Positions 1 to 6,691 are shown, counted from the first letter of the stretch. The stretch: 11,604 nucleotides of DNA from Planctomycetaceae bacterium (GCA_003509235.1 DONH01000085.1:1-11604); one strand, 5' to 3'. Numbers and translations are program-made. The notes: generated by a model from the sequence alone, not told the origin.

Positions 1-1
1 A

Positions 2-691
2 CAAATTATTTGTAGCTCTGCAGGTAGCATTGATAGTTATGACATTGAGGATGGATCACTGCTTTGGAGTTACGAACACGTATCTGGAAATACTGTTGCT
101 ACACCAATTGATTATGGGACAAATGCCATTCTCATCGGCGCCTCTGCGGGTCGTGACGGAGGCAACGCAAAGCAGGCACAAGAATCAAATATGGTTTTAA
201 CTGCCAAGCGTGTAGAGGGCATTTGGAAGCCAAAAAGATTGTGGGCGGCTGAGAAAGCAAACAGTTCATTTGGATCGCCACTTTATAGTGACGGAAATGT
301 TTATTGGGTGAATCGTGCAGGTGTTGTATTTTGCTGCGACTTTAAGACGGGTGAACAGTATTACAGTGAGCGAATTACCCAATCATGTTGGGCAACTCCA
401 CTTGCCCTTGGTAACCGAATTTATTTCTTTGGTAAGAGTGGCATAACAGATGTGATCGAGACGGGGCCAGAATTTAAGGTTCTTGCCAGTAATGAATTGT
501 GGGATCCAGAAGATGAGAACATTGATTCGAAGTTGATCAATGCAGAGACAGAGAAAGAACGAAAAGCCAGCGCAAGAATGTTTGCTGGTCGAGTTCAATA
601 TGGAATAGCGGCGGTCACTGGAAGTTTGATCATTCGCACAGGAGATAGGCTATTTTGTATTCGTGAAGAGCTCTCAGGCCAGACTCCGTAA
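2..691 (+). CDS. PQQ-like beta-propeller repeat protein, 3' part (5' end outside window)
   Basis: The frame is open from the window edge, giving 229 visible residues that end in TAA. The reading frame does not begin at the first ATG (191), because 63 codons of clear propeller sequence precede it (SIDSYDIEDGSLLWSYEH, then SGNTVATPIDYG). Blade-type motifs recur: a D-x-(E/T)-G-x-x-x-W/Y strand turn (IEDGSLLW, FKTGEQYY), S/C-x-(G/A)-(S/T)-P-(L/I) (GSPLYSDGNVYW, ATPLALGNRIYFFG), and a closing blade TGSLIIRTGDRLFCI near the C-terminus. These match the PQQ-like (YVTN/PQQ) beta-propeller superfamily, and planctomycetes encode many such exported proteins of about 400-450 residues. The family folds as a propeller and usually does not show a defined enzyme activity, so I assign none. 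No PQQ-binding residues can be assigned. The start, any signal peptide and the upstream context lie outside the window. Confidence 0.85.
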   Translation, partial: QIICSSAGSIDSYDIEDGSLLWSYEHVSGNTVATPIDYGTNAILIGASAGRDGGNAKQAQESNMVLTAKRVEGIWKPKRLWAAEKANSSFGSPLYSDGNVYWVNRAGVVFCCDFKTGEQYYSERITQSCWATPLALGNRIYFFGKSGITDVIETGPEFKVLASNELWDPEDENIDSKLINAETEKERKASARMFAGRVQYGIAAVTGSLIIRTGDRLFCIREELSGQTP

Positions 692-843
692 TATTCTGCA
701 GCTGAGAAAGTACGTGAAAGCCGGTCATACTTTAAAGATTTTATGGCCTGGCGGATTGCAGGATTTCCTTACTCTGACGCATCTATGCACCGAATAAGAT
801 GTGCAAAGTATTACCCTCTTGCGGCCGCCCCAGCGGCATGCTA

Positions 844-870
844 CCTTATTGAGACTCGTTCTCAATAAGG
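844..870. promoter_or_regulatory. Fur-box-like operator palindrome
   Basis: A perfect inverted repeat has 11-nt arms (CCTTATTGAGA / TCTCAATAAGG) around a 5-nt centre (CTCGT). Its central 7-1-7 core TGAGACT-C-GTTCTCA at 850-864 differs by two bases from TGAGAATCATTCTCA, a common form of the Fur box. It ends 43 bases before the ATG of the His-rich gene, where an operator overlapping a promoter would sit. A TTGAGA hexamer inside it could serve as a -35 element. The alternative is a terminator hairpin for the upstream PQQ-like gene, but the T-rich stretch after it is interrupted (GTTTACACGTTTTT) and it lies 152 bases past that stop codon. A Fur-family operator is the better reading. Which metal is sensed is inferred, not seen. 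Confidence 0.55.
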
Positions 871-904
871 GTTTACACGTTTTTGAGCTTTTTAGGCTCG
901 TTTT

Positions 905-908
905 AGGA
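905..908 (+). promoter_or_regulatory. ribosome binding site (AGGA) for the His-rich protein
   Basis: AGGA lies 5 bases before the ATG at 914 and 8 bases before a second in-frame ATG at 917. Both spacings are workable, so translation may start at either of the two adjacent methionines. The choice does not change the signal peptide. Confidence 0.6.
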
Positions 909-913
909 AAATA

Positions 914-1663
914 ATGATGAAATCAATACTCCTCATTTTCACTCTGTTCATAGCATCTTTTATGGTTGCGACAGCCCAAGCTGATCACCATGGCGTCCAT
1001 CACCATGGTCCAAGTGGCGGCGTCTTGGTTTCGCTTGAAGGTGCAAGCAGATATGTGGAACTGGTTGTTCGTGATGGACAAGTCGTCACGGCTCGGTTAC
1101 TTGATCAAGAGCAGAAGCCACTAAAGAGTTCCCTTGAGTTTCTGACACTTACTTTCACAGAGCCCGACGGAGAAAAAGAAGACTATAAAATCGAAGCAAA
1201 TGATGAGAATGGGGAAAGAATTTTTCAAAGAAACAGTGCGCACGTTGTGCATCACATTGTTAGAGACCCAATCGTCGTCAGTCTTCAAGAGAATGGAAAG
1301 ACATATTCATCAAAAGAATTTTCATTTCCCCATGGTCCACACGGCGGTGAACTAGTCCCTCTTGGAAAAGATTCTCTGATTGCTGAATTTTGTGTTGATG
1401 GAGATGTTGTTGCAATTCATGTTCTTAACGGACAGAAACGATCAACAGAAGTGAAGGCAGAAGAAATCACTCTTACCTTCACCGAACCAGATGGTGAAGT
1501 CGAGGATTATCAGATTCCGATGCATAAAAATAGTGGTAAAGGCACAACCTTTCAGCAAGAAGATGACCACATTGTGAAGCACATAAAAAGAGACCCGATT
1601 ATTGTGACCCTGGTAGAACAAGGTGTGTCACATAGTTCAGATACATTTCGATATCAAAAATGA
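914..1663 (+). CDS. secreted His-rich protein with two tandem HGPxGG metal-binding-type domains
   Basis: The protein has 249 residues. Residues 1-23 form a signal peptide with a hydrophobic core (ILLIFTLFIASFMV) and a likely cleavage after ATAQA, so the mature protein begins with a His cluster, DHHGVHHHGP. The rest is an internal duplication with a period of about 109 residues. Copy 1 (about 30-138) starts HHGPSGGVLV and copy 2 (about 139-249) starts HGPHGGELVPLG. Both contain LTFTEPDGExEDY (79-91 and 187-199) and H(V/I)VxHIxRDPI(I/V)V (110-122 and 219-231), with conserved histidines at 110/113/114 and 219/223. HGG followed by a short beta strand, an E-rich second strand and a 'G-x-V-x-x-x-x-L' third strand resembles the N-terminal metal-binding region of CzcB/CusB-type efflux adaptors and small planctomycete exported proteins. 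There is no adaptor coiled coil or membrane segment. The upstream Fur-like palindrome suggests metal-dependent expression. A role in periplasmic metal binding or buffering is inferred; the metal is unknown. Confidence 0.8.
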   Translation: MMKSILLIFTLFIASFMVATAQADHHGVHHHGPSGGVLVSLEGASRYVELVVRDGQVVTARLLDQEQKPLKSSLEFLTLTFTEPDGEKEDYKIEANDENGERIFQRNSAHVVHHIVRDPIVVSLQENGKTYSSKEFSFPHGPHGGELVPLGKDSLIAEFCVDGDVVAIHVLNGQKRSTEVKAEEITLTFTEPDGEVEDYQIPMHKNSGKGTTFQQEDDHIVKHIKRDPIIVTLVEQGVSHSSDTFRYQK

Positions 1664-1792
1664 GAAGAGAAATGAGTGAAGGATCAATAATATTTTATTG
1701 AGATGATTGCATTAAAAACTATTCATAACGATTTCTATGATGTAAATAGCGGGGTAAAAACGAAAACAAAAAAAGGCCATGGACGGTGCGAG

Positions 1793-1840
1793 TAGGTTCG
1801 GAGACGCTGAATTCTTTCCAACACCAGACGTCCGAGCCTA
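1793..1840. repeat. hairpin repeat unit 1 of 2
   Basis: The outer stem is TAGGTTCGGA/TCCGAGCCTA, 10 pairs including one G-T. Next comes an asymmetric internal loop GACG/ACG, then a short inner stem CTG/CAG and a pyrimidine-rich loop containing TTTCCA (+ strand). It shares TCGGAGACGC at the left arm and GACGTCCGAG at the right arm with unit 2, which lies 90-94 bases downstream. The loop and stem bases between those blocks differ. On the - strand the T-rich tract follows about 18 bases beyond the stem, too far for a standard intrinsic terminator. Confidence 0.6.
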
Positions 1841-1881
1841 TCTTTAAACAAATACGACCGCATAGTTGTTGAAACCCCTTG

Positions 1882-1934
1882 TAGTGCTCGGAGACGCAGT
1901 TAAAACCTCCATCCTTAACTGACGTCCGAGCTAC
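1882..1934. repeat. hairpin repeat unit 2 of 2
   Basis: The outer stem is GCTCGGA/TCCGAGC (1886-1892 with 1925-1931), extended by GTA/TAC across a two-base bulge. The GACG/ACG internal loop is the same as in unit 1. The inner stem CAGTTAA/TTAACTG (1897-1903 with 1915-1921) closes an 11-base loop reading AAACCTCCATC on + and GATGGAGGTTT on -. Compared with unit 1, the second inner pair changes from T-A to A-T and the outer helix changes at several pairs while staying paired. The loop presents CCTCC (anti-Shine-Dalgarno-like) on + or GGA motifs on -. Confidence 0.65.
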
Positions 1935-2243
1935 TCTTTGGCCAGGTGCAGATGGACCCAACGTCGGGGAATCTGGAAAAAAAGAACTTTCTCCCAGAGT
2001 GACAGTTCCATGATCTCCCGACAAAATCTAGTGGAGAGTTCGTTGCACCGGTGCTTCAGGAAAAACTGGGTATCCTTGGCAGAAGTCTCGTGGTGAAAAA
2101 CATGGAGCGAAGTTTATTTGGCAACAGAAGGCCGAACTTGTTTCACTCGCAGTACATATCAATTCTTTTTTTGGCCCGCCGCCACTCACTAGTCTACACA
2201 CATTCTCCACGCAGTTTTGATTAACAGTATCAGTTGATTTCTA

Positions 2244-2264
2244 ACAGGCGTTTTACCTGCCTGT
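2244..2264 (-). terminator. weak hairpin overlapping the metallopeptidase stop codon
   Basis: ACAGGC/GCCTGT forms a 6-bp stem with a 9-base loop that spans the TAA stop at 2253-2255. No T-run follows on the - strand (TAGAAATCAAC comes next), so it is at best a weak terminator or a 3'-end stabiliser. Confidence 0.25.
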
Positions 2265-3320
2265 CTTAGTAAGCGCTTCCTTCATTTCATTCCGGGTTAG
2301 CTTTTGATCACCATTTTTGTCCCATTGGTTGAATTGTCGAAACACAAGGGAACGTGGATTATCGACTTCTTCTCGTGTGAGCGTTCCATCAAGATTTAAA
2401 TCAAATCGTAATAATATTTGTGGGACAATTTCTGGCCCAAATGCATTTCGTTTTTTATTGACTCGTTGGTGTTCTGAGATAATTTTGTATTCATCCTGTG
2501 TTATTGTGTCATTTGATGATCGAGAAGCCTTGCGAAAAAGCTCACGAGTAAACTCACGAAATTCAGGAGCAATATCTTCAATGCGAAGGATCCCACTTCC
2601 CGTTGAATCGAGAATTCGAAATACGTCAGTCGGGCTTCCTTGAGGCCCCCGTATTCTTTGCGGCTGAAATGGTCTTCCTTGCACAGCATATGAACGAGCA
2701 ATCGCGGCTTGTGAATCGGTTATCGGTTTGATGCGAGTCGGTATCCGACCAGGTCCAGCACCCATCATCAAATTATTATTTTTTTCAAAAATAGTGTGTG
2801 GTAAACCAAGAGCGTGGCCTAACTCGTGTGCAAGCACAGCAGGTGTCTGCACTCCTTTAGGACCCCGCGTTGCAAAATAGACAACGCCATCAGGCTTTGG
2901 AATAAAAACTCCACCAATTGATTTTTCAAAATCTTCCGCGATTACAACATTAAACCCGTTGGCAAGTAGATCTTTACGCTGGGTGTTGGCAATCAGAGCG
3001 GGTGCTATCTTTTCACGATTTTGGGAAAGAGCGAGAGCAAACGCTCCGGGCATCTGTGGTGTCATGTTTTGGATCGATTCAATCTCCCAGATGATCGAGG
3101 CCTGTTTCCATGTTTCATTTACTGCTTCCATTTGCTCTCGTATGTCGTCATCACTCATCGAACAGTTGAGTCGGGGTTCGGTTGCAGAGCGAAAGCGATG
3201 AATACGAACAGGAAGAGTAATGGATTCATTGTCCAAAGGGGCTGAGATGACTTCACGTGGCTGCAAAAATAATACTGTCAAACAGATCAAAAGGGCAGAT
3301 AAAGAAAACGGAGTTACCAT
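2253..3320 (-). CDS. secreted matrixin-like zinc metallopeptidase with EF-hand-like C-terminus
   Basis: I start this gene at the ATG at 3318-3320, which gives 355 residues. The longer frame begins with TTG at 3437, inside the end of the upstream gene, and would bury the signal peptide. Residues 1-27 (SLSALLICLTVLFLQ core, cleavage near EVISA) form a signal peptide. The catalytic motif HELGHALGLPH (H165, E166, H169, H175) is a full metzincin zinc site HExxHxxGxxH, and NLMMG (M185/M186) fits the Met-turn. The C-terminal part has four EF-hand-like loops. Those at D307-E318 (DLNLDG) and D334-E345 (DKNGDQ) are near canonical. Those at D238 (DSTGSG) and about S266-E277 are degenerate. The protein is therefore probably a calcium-stabilised exported peptidase. 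The substrate is unknown. The gene begins 103 bases after the serine peptidase gene on the same strand, so shared transcription is plausible. The SD is weak (AGGT about 8 bases upstream). Confidence 0.85.
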   Translation of the reverse strand: MVTPFSLSALLICLTVLFLQPREVISAPLDNESITLPVRIHRFRSATEPRLNCSMSDDDIREQMEAVNETWKQASIIWEIESIQNMTPQMPGAFALALSQNREKIAPALIANTQRKDLLANGFNVVIAEDFEKSIGGVFIPKPDGVVYFATRGPKGVQTPAVLAHELGHALGLPHTIFEKNNNLMMGAGPGRIPTRIKPITDSQAAIARSYAVQGRPFQPQRIRGPQGSPTDVFRILDSTGSGILRIEDIAPEFREFTRELFRKASRSSNDTITQDEYKIISEHQRVNKKRNAFGPEIVPQILLRFDLNLDGTLTREEVDNPRSLVFRQFNQWDKNGDQKLTRNEMKEALTKTGR

Positions 3321-3365
3321 CGTGAAGACCTGAAAGATCAGAAGTATGTAGGTGGATTTTTGTGT

Positions 3366-3407
3366 TAGTTCGATGAAAGAGGAATTCAATCGAACTACTA
3401 AATAGTT
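3366..3407 (-). other. overlapping inverted repeats between the two peptidase genes
   Basis: TAGTTCGAT (3366-3374) pairs perfectly over 9 bases with ATCGAACTA (3389-3397) around a 14-base loop. The AACTA part (3393-3397) could instead pair with TAGTT at 3403-3407. In the - strand transcript these would be alternative hairpins in the leader of the metallopeptidase gene. No T-run follows either one, so this is not an intrinsic terminator. An RNA processing, stability or protein-binding role is possible but only inferred. Confidence 0.4.
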
Positions 3408-3423
3408 GATTACGAACCGGCGT

Positions 3424-6400
3424 TTACACCATATCAAAGCGAATAGAGCTTTTTGATTTGGATGCTAACTCGCCATTCCATCCAACGAGCGAGAATGCTT
3501 CTTCTGCTTGTGGTGATTCGGCTGGCGGTATCCACCGCAGTTCATCATTTGGCTTAATTACTCTTAATGAAAGTAATCGAAGCAGTTCACGTGGATTACT
3601 GGTTGTTGGAGGCGTAGAGACATCAACCCATGTATCTCCAGACTTCTTTTCAACGGTGCCACGTACAGAGTCGACGACGAATCGAACACCAGATACCGAT
3701 GGAAGCAGCGACGTAGCAAGATTATTCCATGAAAATGTAAATGGGTTTGGCCCCGGAACGCTGTTATCAACAATGATTTTTGTTGAGGGAAGCAGTTCTG
3801 GTCGTTCAACACGAGGTAGAGAAATTCCAATGTTGACAGTTGGTTTGAGATTTCTTTTTCCGATTGAAGTCTTATTATTGGTTGTTATGAATTGGTTGTC
3901 AGTTAGTTCAACCGTTGGGGTATACACACCAACGGCTGATGAAAATGAAAGAAGTGATCCAGGAAATTCATACGTTCCTTGAGCATCAGTCTCAACCTGA
4001 GGCTCTTCTGTTGTGAGTGTTAAGGACCAGTTGTCAAGCGTACAACTGTGCAACGGATCAGTATTCATAACTTCGAGAGACCAGGATCCATTGGCCGGTG
4101 TGTCTTTGAACGCCGCAAGGTCTACCAATGACTGATTATAAGGCTCAGCCAGAGAGGCTCCCATCAAGATGATTTGTTCTTGGTCGAATTTAAGTGTTGG
4201 AATTCGATGAAGTTGGTTCCACATATCGAATGAGAGGCCCTGAAGATATTCACCAGTGATCGGTACCCGAATGCCAAGAGGGCTTATGAGTGTCAGAAAG
4301 GGACGGAAAGACTTTGGGTCTGACGTATCGACACCTTCAGGCACTTGCATGGAATAGCTCAGTTCCACATCGGTAATTATACCTGCCATGTCCTCAAATG
4401 TTATGACGGACCCAGCCTTCGTCGGCCAATACAGTGTCTCGTTTGAACTATGGTAAGTCGACGCCGGCAGAACAGTGAGCGACTGACCAGGTTTTGTTGA
4501 TTTATGCTCAGAGTCACGAACGCCGTTGCCGTTACTGTCTAGAAAGACATCTCTACCTGCAAGAAGCCGATCACCTTGGTCTTGTATTCCATTCCGGCCA
4601 AAATCCTCAAAGACCTTTCCTTGTATGGAAATGTCTGCTGCACGATCGACTGCCTCTTTGGCCTGAATGAGCCCTGAACCAGTCGGATAGTTGAAAAGAT
4701 TAGGGTCTCCAGCGGTTGGAAGAGTTGGTGCAGCTATCGCCGGTTTTTCGTTAAACGTTAAATTCACTGTAGAGTTGGCAAGATGCTCGTAAATTTCTGC
4801 AGGTGTGAGCTCCTGATTGAGCTCGAGCATCAGTGCGGCAACAGCTGCGACATTCGGTGCAGCAGCAGACGTACCAGGGAAATTTAATAGTCTATCCAGA
4901 TCTGGGTCACCATTCTCAAAAAAACTTGTGTCACCATTCTGGGGTGCAATAAACCGTGGTTGTGGCCGATATTCATATTCCTGTTTTCTTTGGCCATCGT
5001 CATCGAAAAGAATTGGTGTCCCACCAAAGGAACTGAATTCAGACAATACAGACTCTCCTTCGGAGGTATTCAAATGATATGCAGGTGTACTCCAATATTG
5101 TGTAGCCCCAACGCTTGCTGCAAGTTTAGAATTATTATGTCCCCATGCTGTGCTGGAACCATAATTAGCGTATTCAATGAAGCTGTGTAAAGGAGGGCCA
5201 GATACATCGTCTCCGACTGGAGGCTTGCTGCCGTTAAATGGGATAATCCACTTCAGAAAGGTGGGCTCTTCTGTACCATCAAAACCATCATTTACATTTG
5301 TGTTATGAGTGAATCCATTCTTATTATGAGCAAATGCAATATAGAAAGTAGATGGAATTTCAGAAAATATTTGAGGTCCTGACCTTCCGGGCAAAGGATA
5401 TAAGCCAATTGAATATTTTGGAGCACTCGAAGTCTTTCCAAGAAACTGCTTATTGTCATCAAAAAACCAAATCTCATTCGCACTATTGTTTTCTCCCCAA
5501 GGCTGATCCCACTGCACGACCAAAGTATCTTTGGGGTTCCAGGGGGATCTATTATGGCTCGGTTCTAGAAGACTAACCCTTTGTAGAATATTTTTTCCAG
5601 CATGAGGATCGAAGTCATGATACAGAAATTGTTCCTTGTTCATGTCTTCCGGGAGTGATAAAAGAAAACTGCTGTTCTCTGAGATTTCTGAGTAGGAAGT
5701 GCCACGAAATTCTGATTGATAACTGAAGTTACTGTTGTTACTTACGGCACTAAAATAAACAACACGTTCCTTCACAGCATTGTCAACCGCAAGGCTTACA
5801 GGGCCATCTTGAAACCAAGGTTCTGTTGGGTCATAGATGTCGTCTACAATTACCTTACAACCAAGATCAACAAGTTCTGTAATTCGGTCTGCAAATATTT
5901 CTTGTTGTTCAATAGCAAGTTTAGCAGTGACTTCGGGCGTCATATTCGTGGGGTCGGTGTCGGTGGAGGGATAACAACTAGAAAAGTAAAGTTCTGCACC
6001 GGGTGCAATTGAGTGAACGAGTTGTGCCATTGCACGGCCCTCGTCTGTAGCCTCACCGTCATCGTGCTGGAGGTTGAACATTTTACCTCTACCAACGGTT
6101 TCATTCATCTTAGGAAGAACACCAAGTTCGATATCCTTCTGCATGCCACCCAGTCGATTGAAACTAGTAGAGATAATCCCGATCTTGATTCCTTTTCCGG
6201 TCACGTCGTAGCGTGTTCTCACAACATCAGCGAGCATTGCGACGTCAGCCTGATTCAAATTACTACTCGAATAGCCGCTCCCGATTGTATAAGGATGTTG
6301 AGATCCGTCGGTTAACCCATCGTAGGTCACACTCCAGCTTTCGGCCGAATCATGAACAAGTCCATCGGCTGATAGATAGTGTCTCGGTTCAAGTCGCTCT

Positions 6401-6498
6401 GAGGACAGCACTGTCTCATGCTGCTTCTGCCCGCATGATGACCGGGTCTGCCTTTTTTGCTTGTGTTCAGAATATGTGATCCAAGAAAATAGATTCAT
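3424..6498 (-). CDS. large exported S8/S53-like serine peptidase with LEPR N-terminus, SdrD_B-like and P domains
   Basis: The protein has 1024 residues and an ATG start, with no clear SD. There is no classical signal peptide. Instead residues 35-46 read RLEPRHYLSADG, the LEPR-type N-terminus of many large planctomycete surface proteins. Residues about 85-620 are a subtilase-like domain of the type with DEGRAM (E153) in place of HGTHVA, an oxyanion-region VIVDD (D219/D220) and the nucleophile loop PGTSAAAPNVAA (S544). Glu in place of His recalls sedolisins (S53). The position where relatives carry Asp (ISDSF) reads ISTSF here (T111), so activity is uncertain. Residues 622-662 hold SdrD_B-like calcium motifs (GKVFEDFGRNGIQD, FLDSNGNGVRD). 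Residues about 690-830 resemble a proprotein convertase P domain (ITDVELSY, LTLISPLG, LAAFKDTPANGSWSLEV, LDNWSLTL). TDAQGTYEF (837-845) then resumes the SdrD_B pattern. The C-terminal 115 residues form a module I do not recognise. The metallopeptidase gene follows on the same strand. Confidence 0.8.
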   Translation of the reverse strand: MNLFSWITYSEHKQKRQTRSSCGQKQHETVLSSERLEPRHYLSADGLVHDSAESWSVTYDGLTDGSQHPYTIGSGYSSSNLNQADVAMLADVVRTRYDVTGKGIKIGIISTSFNRLGGMQKDIELGVLPKMNETVGRGKMFNLQHDDGEATDEGRAMAQLVHSIAPGAELYFSSCYPSTDTDPTNMTPEVTAKLAIEQQEIFADRITELVDLGCKVIVDDIYDPTEPWFQDGPVSLAVDNAVKERVVYFSAVSNNSNFSYQSEFRGTSYSEISENSSFLLSLPEDMNKEQFLYHDFDPHAGKNILQRVSLLEPSHNRSPWNPKDTLVVQWDQPWGENNSANEIWFFDDNKQFLGKTSSAPKYSIGLYPLPGRSGPQIFSEIPSTFYIAFAHNKNGFTHNTNVNDGFDGTEEPTFLKWIIPFNGSKPPVGDDVSGPPLHSFIEYANYGSSTAWGHNNSKLAASVGATQYWSTPAYHLNTSEGESVLSEFSSFGGTPILFDDDGQRKQEYEYRPQPRFIAPQNGDTSFFENGDPDLDRLLNFPGTSAAAPNVAAVAALMLELNQELTPAEIYEHLANSTVNLTFNEKPAIAAPTLPTAGDPNLFNYPTGSGLIQAKEAVDRAADISIQGKVFEDFGRNGIQDQGDRLLAGRDVFLDSNGNGVRDSEHKSTKPGQSLTVLPASTYHSSNETLYWPTKAGSVITFEDMAGIITDVELSYSMQVPEGVDTSDPKSFRPFLTLISPLGIRVPITGEYLQGLSFDMWNQLHRIPTLKFDQEQIILMGASLAEPYNQSLVDLAAFKDTPANGSWSLEVMNTDPLHSCTLDNWSLTLTTEEPQVETDAQGTYEFPGSLLSFSSAVGVYTPTVELTDNQFITTNNKTSIGKRNLKPTVNIGISLPRVERPELLPSTKIIVDNSVPGPNPFTFSWNNLATSLLPSVSGVRFVVDSVRGTVEKKSGDTWVDVSTPPTTSNPRELLRLLSLRVIKPNDELRWIPPAESPQAEEAFSLVGWNGELASKSKSSIRFDMV

Positions 6499-6533
6499 TG
6501 AAAAAGCCCAAATGTTTTAAGACCCCCTACGCG

Positions 6534-6570
6534 CATCTACCTGGTACAAGCATGACTCTTAAAGTAGATG
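6534..6570. repeat. 7-bp inverted repeat upstream of the serine peptidase gene
   Basis: CATCTAC (6534-6540) and GTAGATG (6564-6570) face each other across 23 bases, within the 193-base gap 6499-6691. It lies 36-72 bases before the peptidase ATG on the - strand, in leader or promoter territory. I could not place a convincing -35/-10 pair. It may be a regulator site or chance. Confidence 0.3.
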
Positions 6571-6653
6571 GCTGCAATCTTTTGTTGTCTCAATTCTCTA
6601 TGTGAGGAAACAACACGGGTGAATATGCGGGCTTTAACTGTTTTACAGACCTT

Positions 6654-6684
6654 GCTGCACACTTTTAGAAGTGTATTAAGCAGC
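6654..6684 (-). terminator. hairpin downstream of the GH-like gene
   Basis: GCTGC-ACACTT / AAGTGT-ATTAA-GCAGC folds into an 11-bp stem with a 4-base loop and a 5-base bulge on one side, starting 7 bases after the - strand stop. No T-tract follows on the - strand (AAGGTCTG), so any termination would not be of the simple intrinsic type. Confidence 0.3.
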
Positions 6685-6691
6685 GTTATCT

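Larger units (their letters stand above)
1664..2252. other. 589-base convergent intergenic region without a credible protein gene
   Basis: This gap separates a + gene (stop 1661-1663) from a - gene (stop 2253-2255). The two longest open frames, both on the - strand (1719-2024 and 2028-2210), have protein-unlike composition and no recognisable motif, so I do not call them genes. The gap holds a short AT hairpin (CAATAA/TTATTG, 1685-1700) that could weakly end the + transcript. On the - strand a long T-rich tract lies at about 1755-1775, and two hairpin repeat units lie at 1793-1840 and 1882-1934. A 10-bp palindrome, GCACCGGTGC, is at 2045-2054. The density of structure suggests a non-coding RNA or repeat region, probably read on the - strand, but I cannot assign it to a known RNA family. 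I found no RNase P, tmRNA, SRP RNA or tRNA signature. Confidence 0.5.

Noticed and set aside
191..691. PQQ-like gene starting at the ATG at 191
   Set aside because: Propeller-type sequence continues in frame upstream to the window edge, so this Met is internal.
844..870. Palindrome as an intrinsic terminator of the PQQ-like gene
   Set aside because: The following T-rich stretch is interrupted, the site lies 152 bases past the stop, and the core matches a Fur box, so the operator reading is preferred although both roles could coexist.
1719..2210. Two - strand open frames (101 and 60 residues) in the convergent gap
   Set aside because: Composition is unlike protein, there are no motifs and no good start signals, and they overlap the hairpin repeats whose conservation follows base pairing rather than codons.
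3320..3437. Longer metallopeptidase start at TTG 3437
   Set aside because: It would overlap the upstream gene's end and put 39 residues before an obvious signal peptide; the ATG at 3318-3320 fits better.
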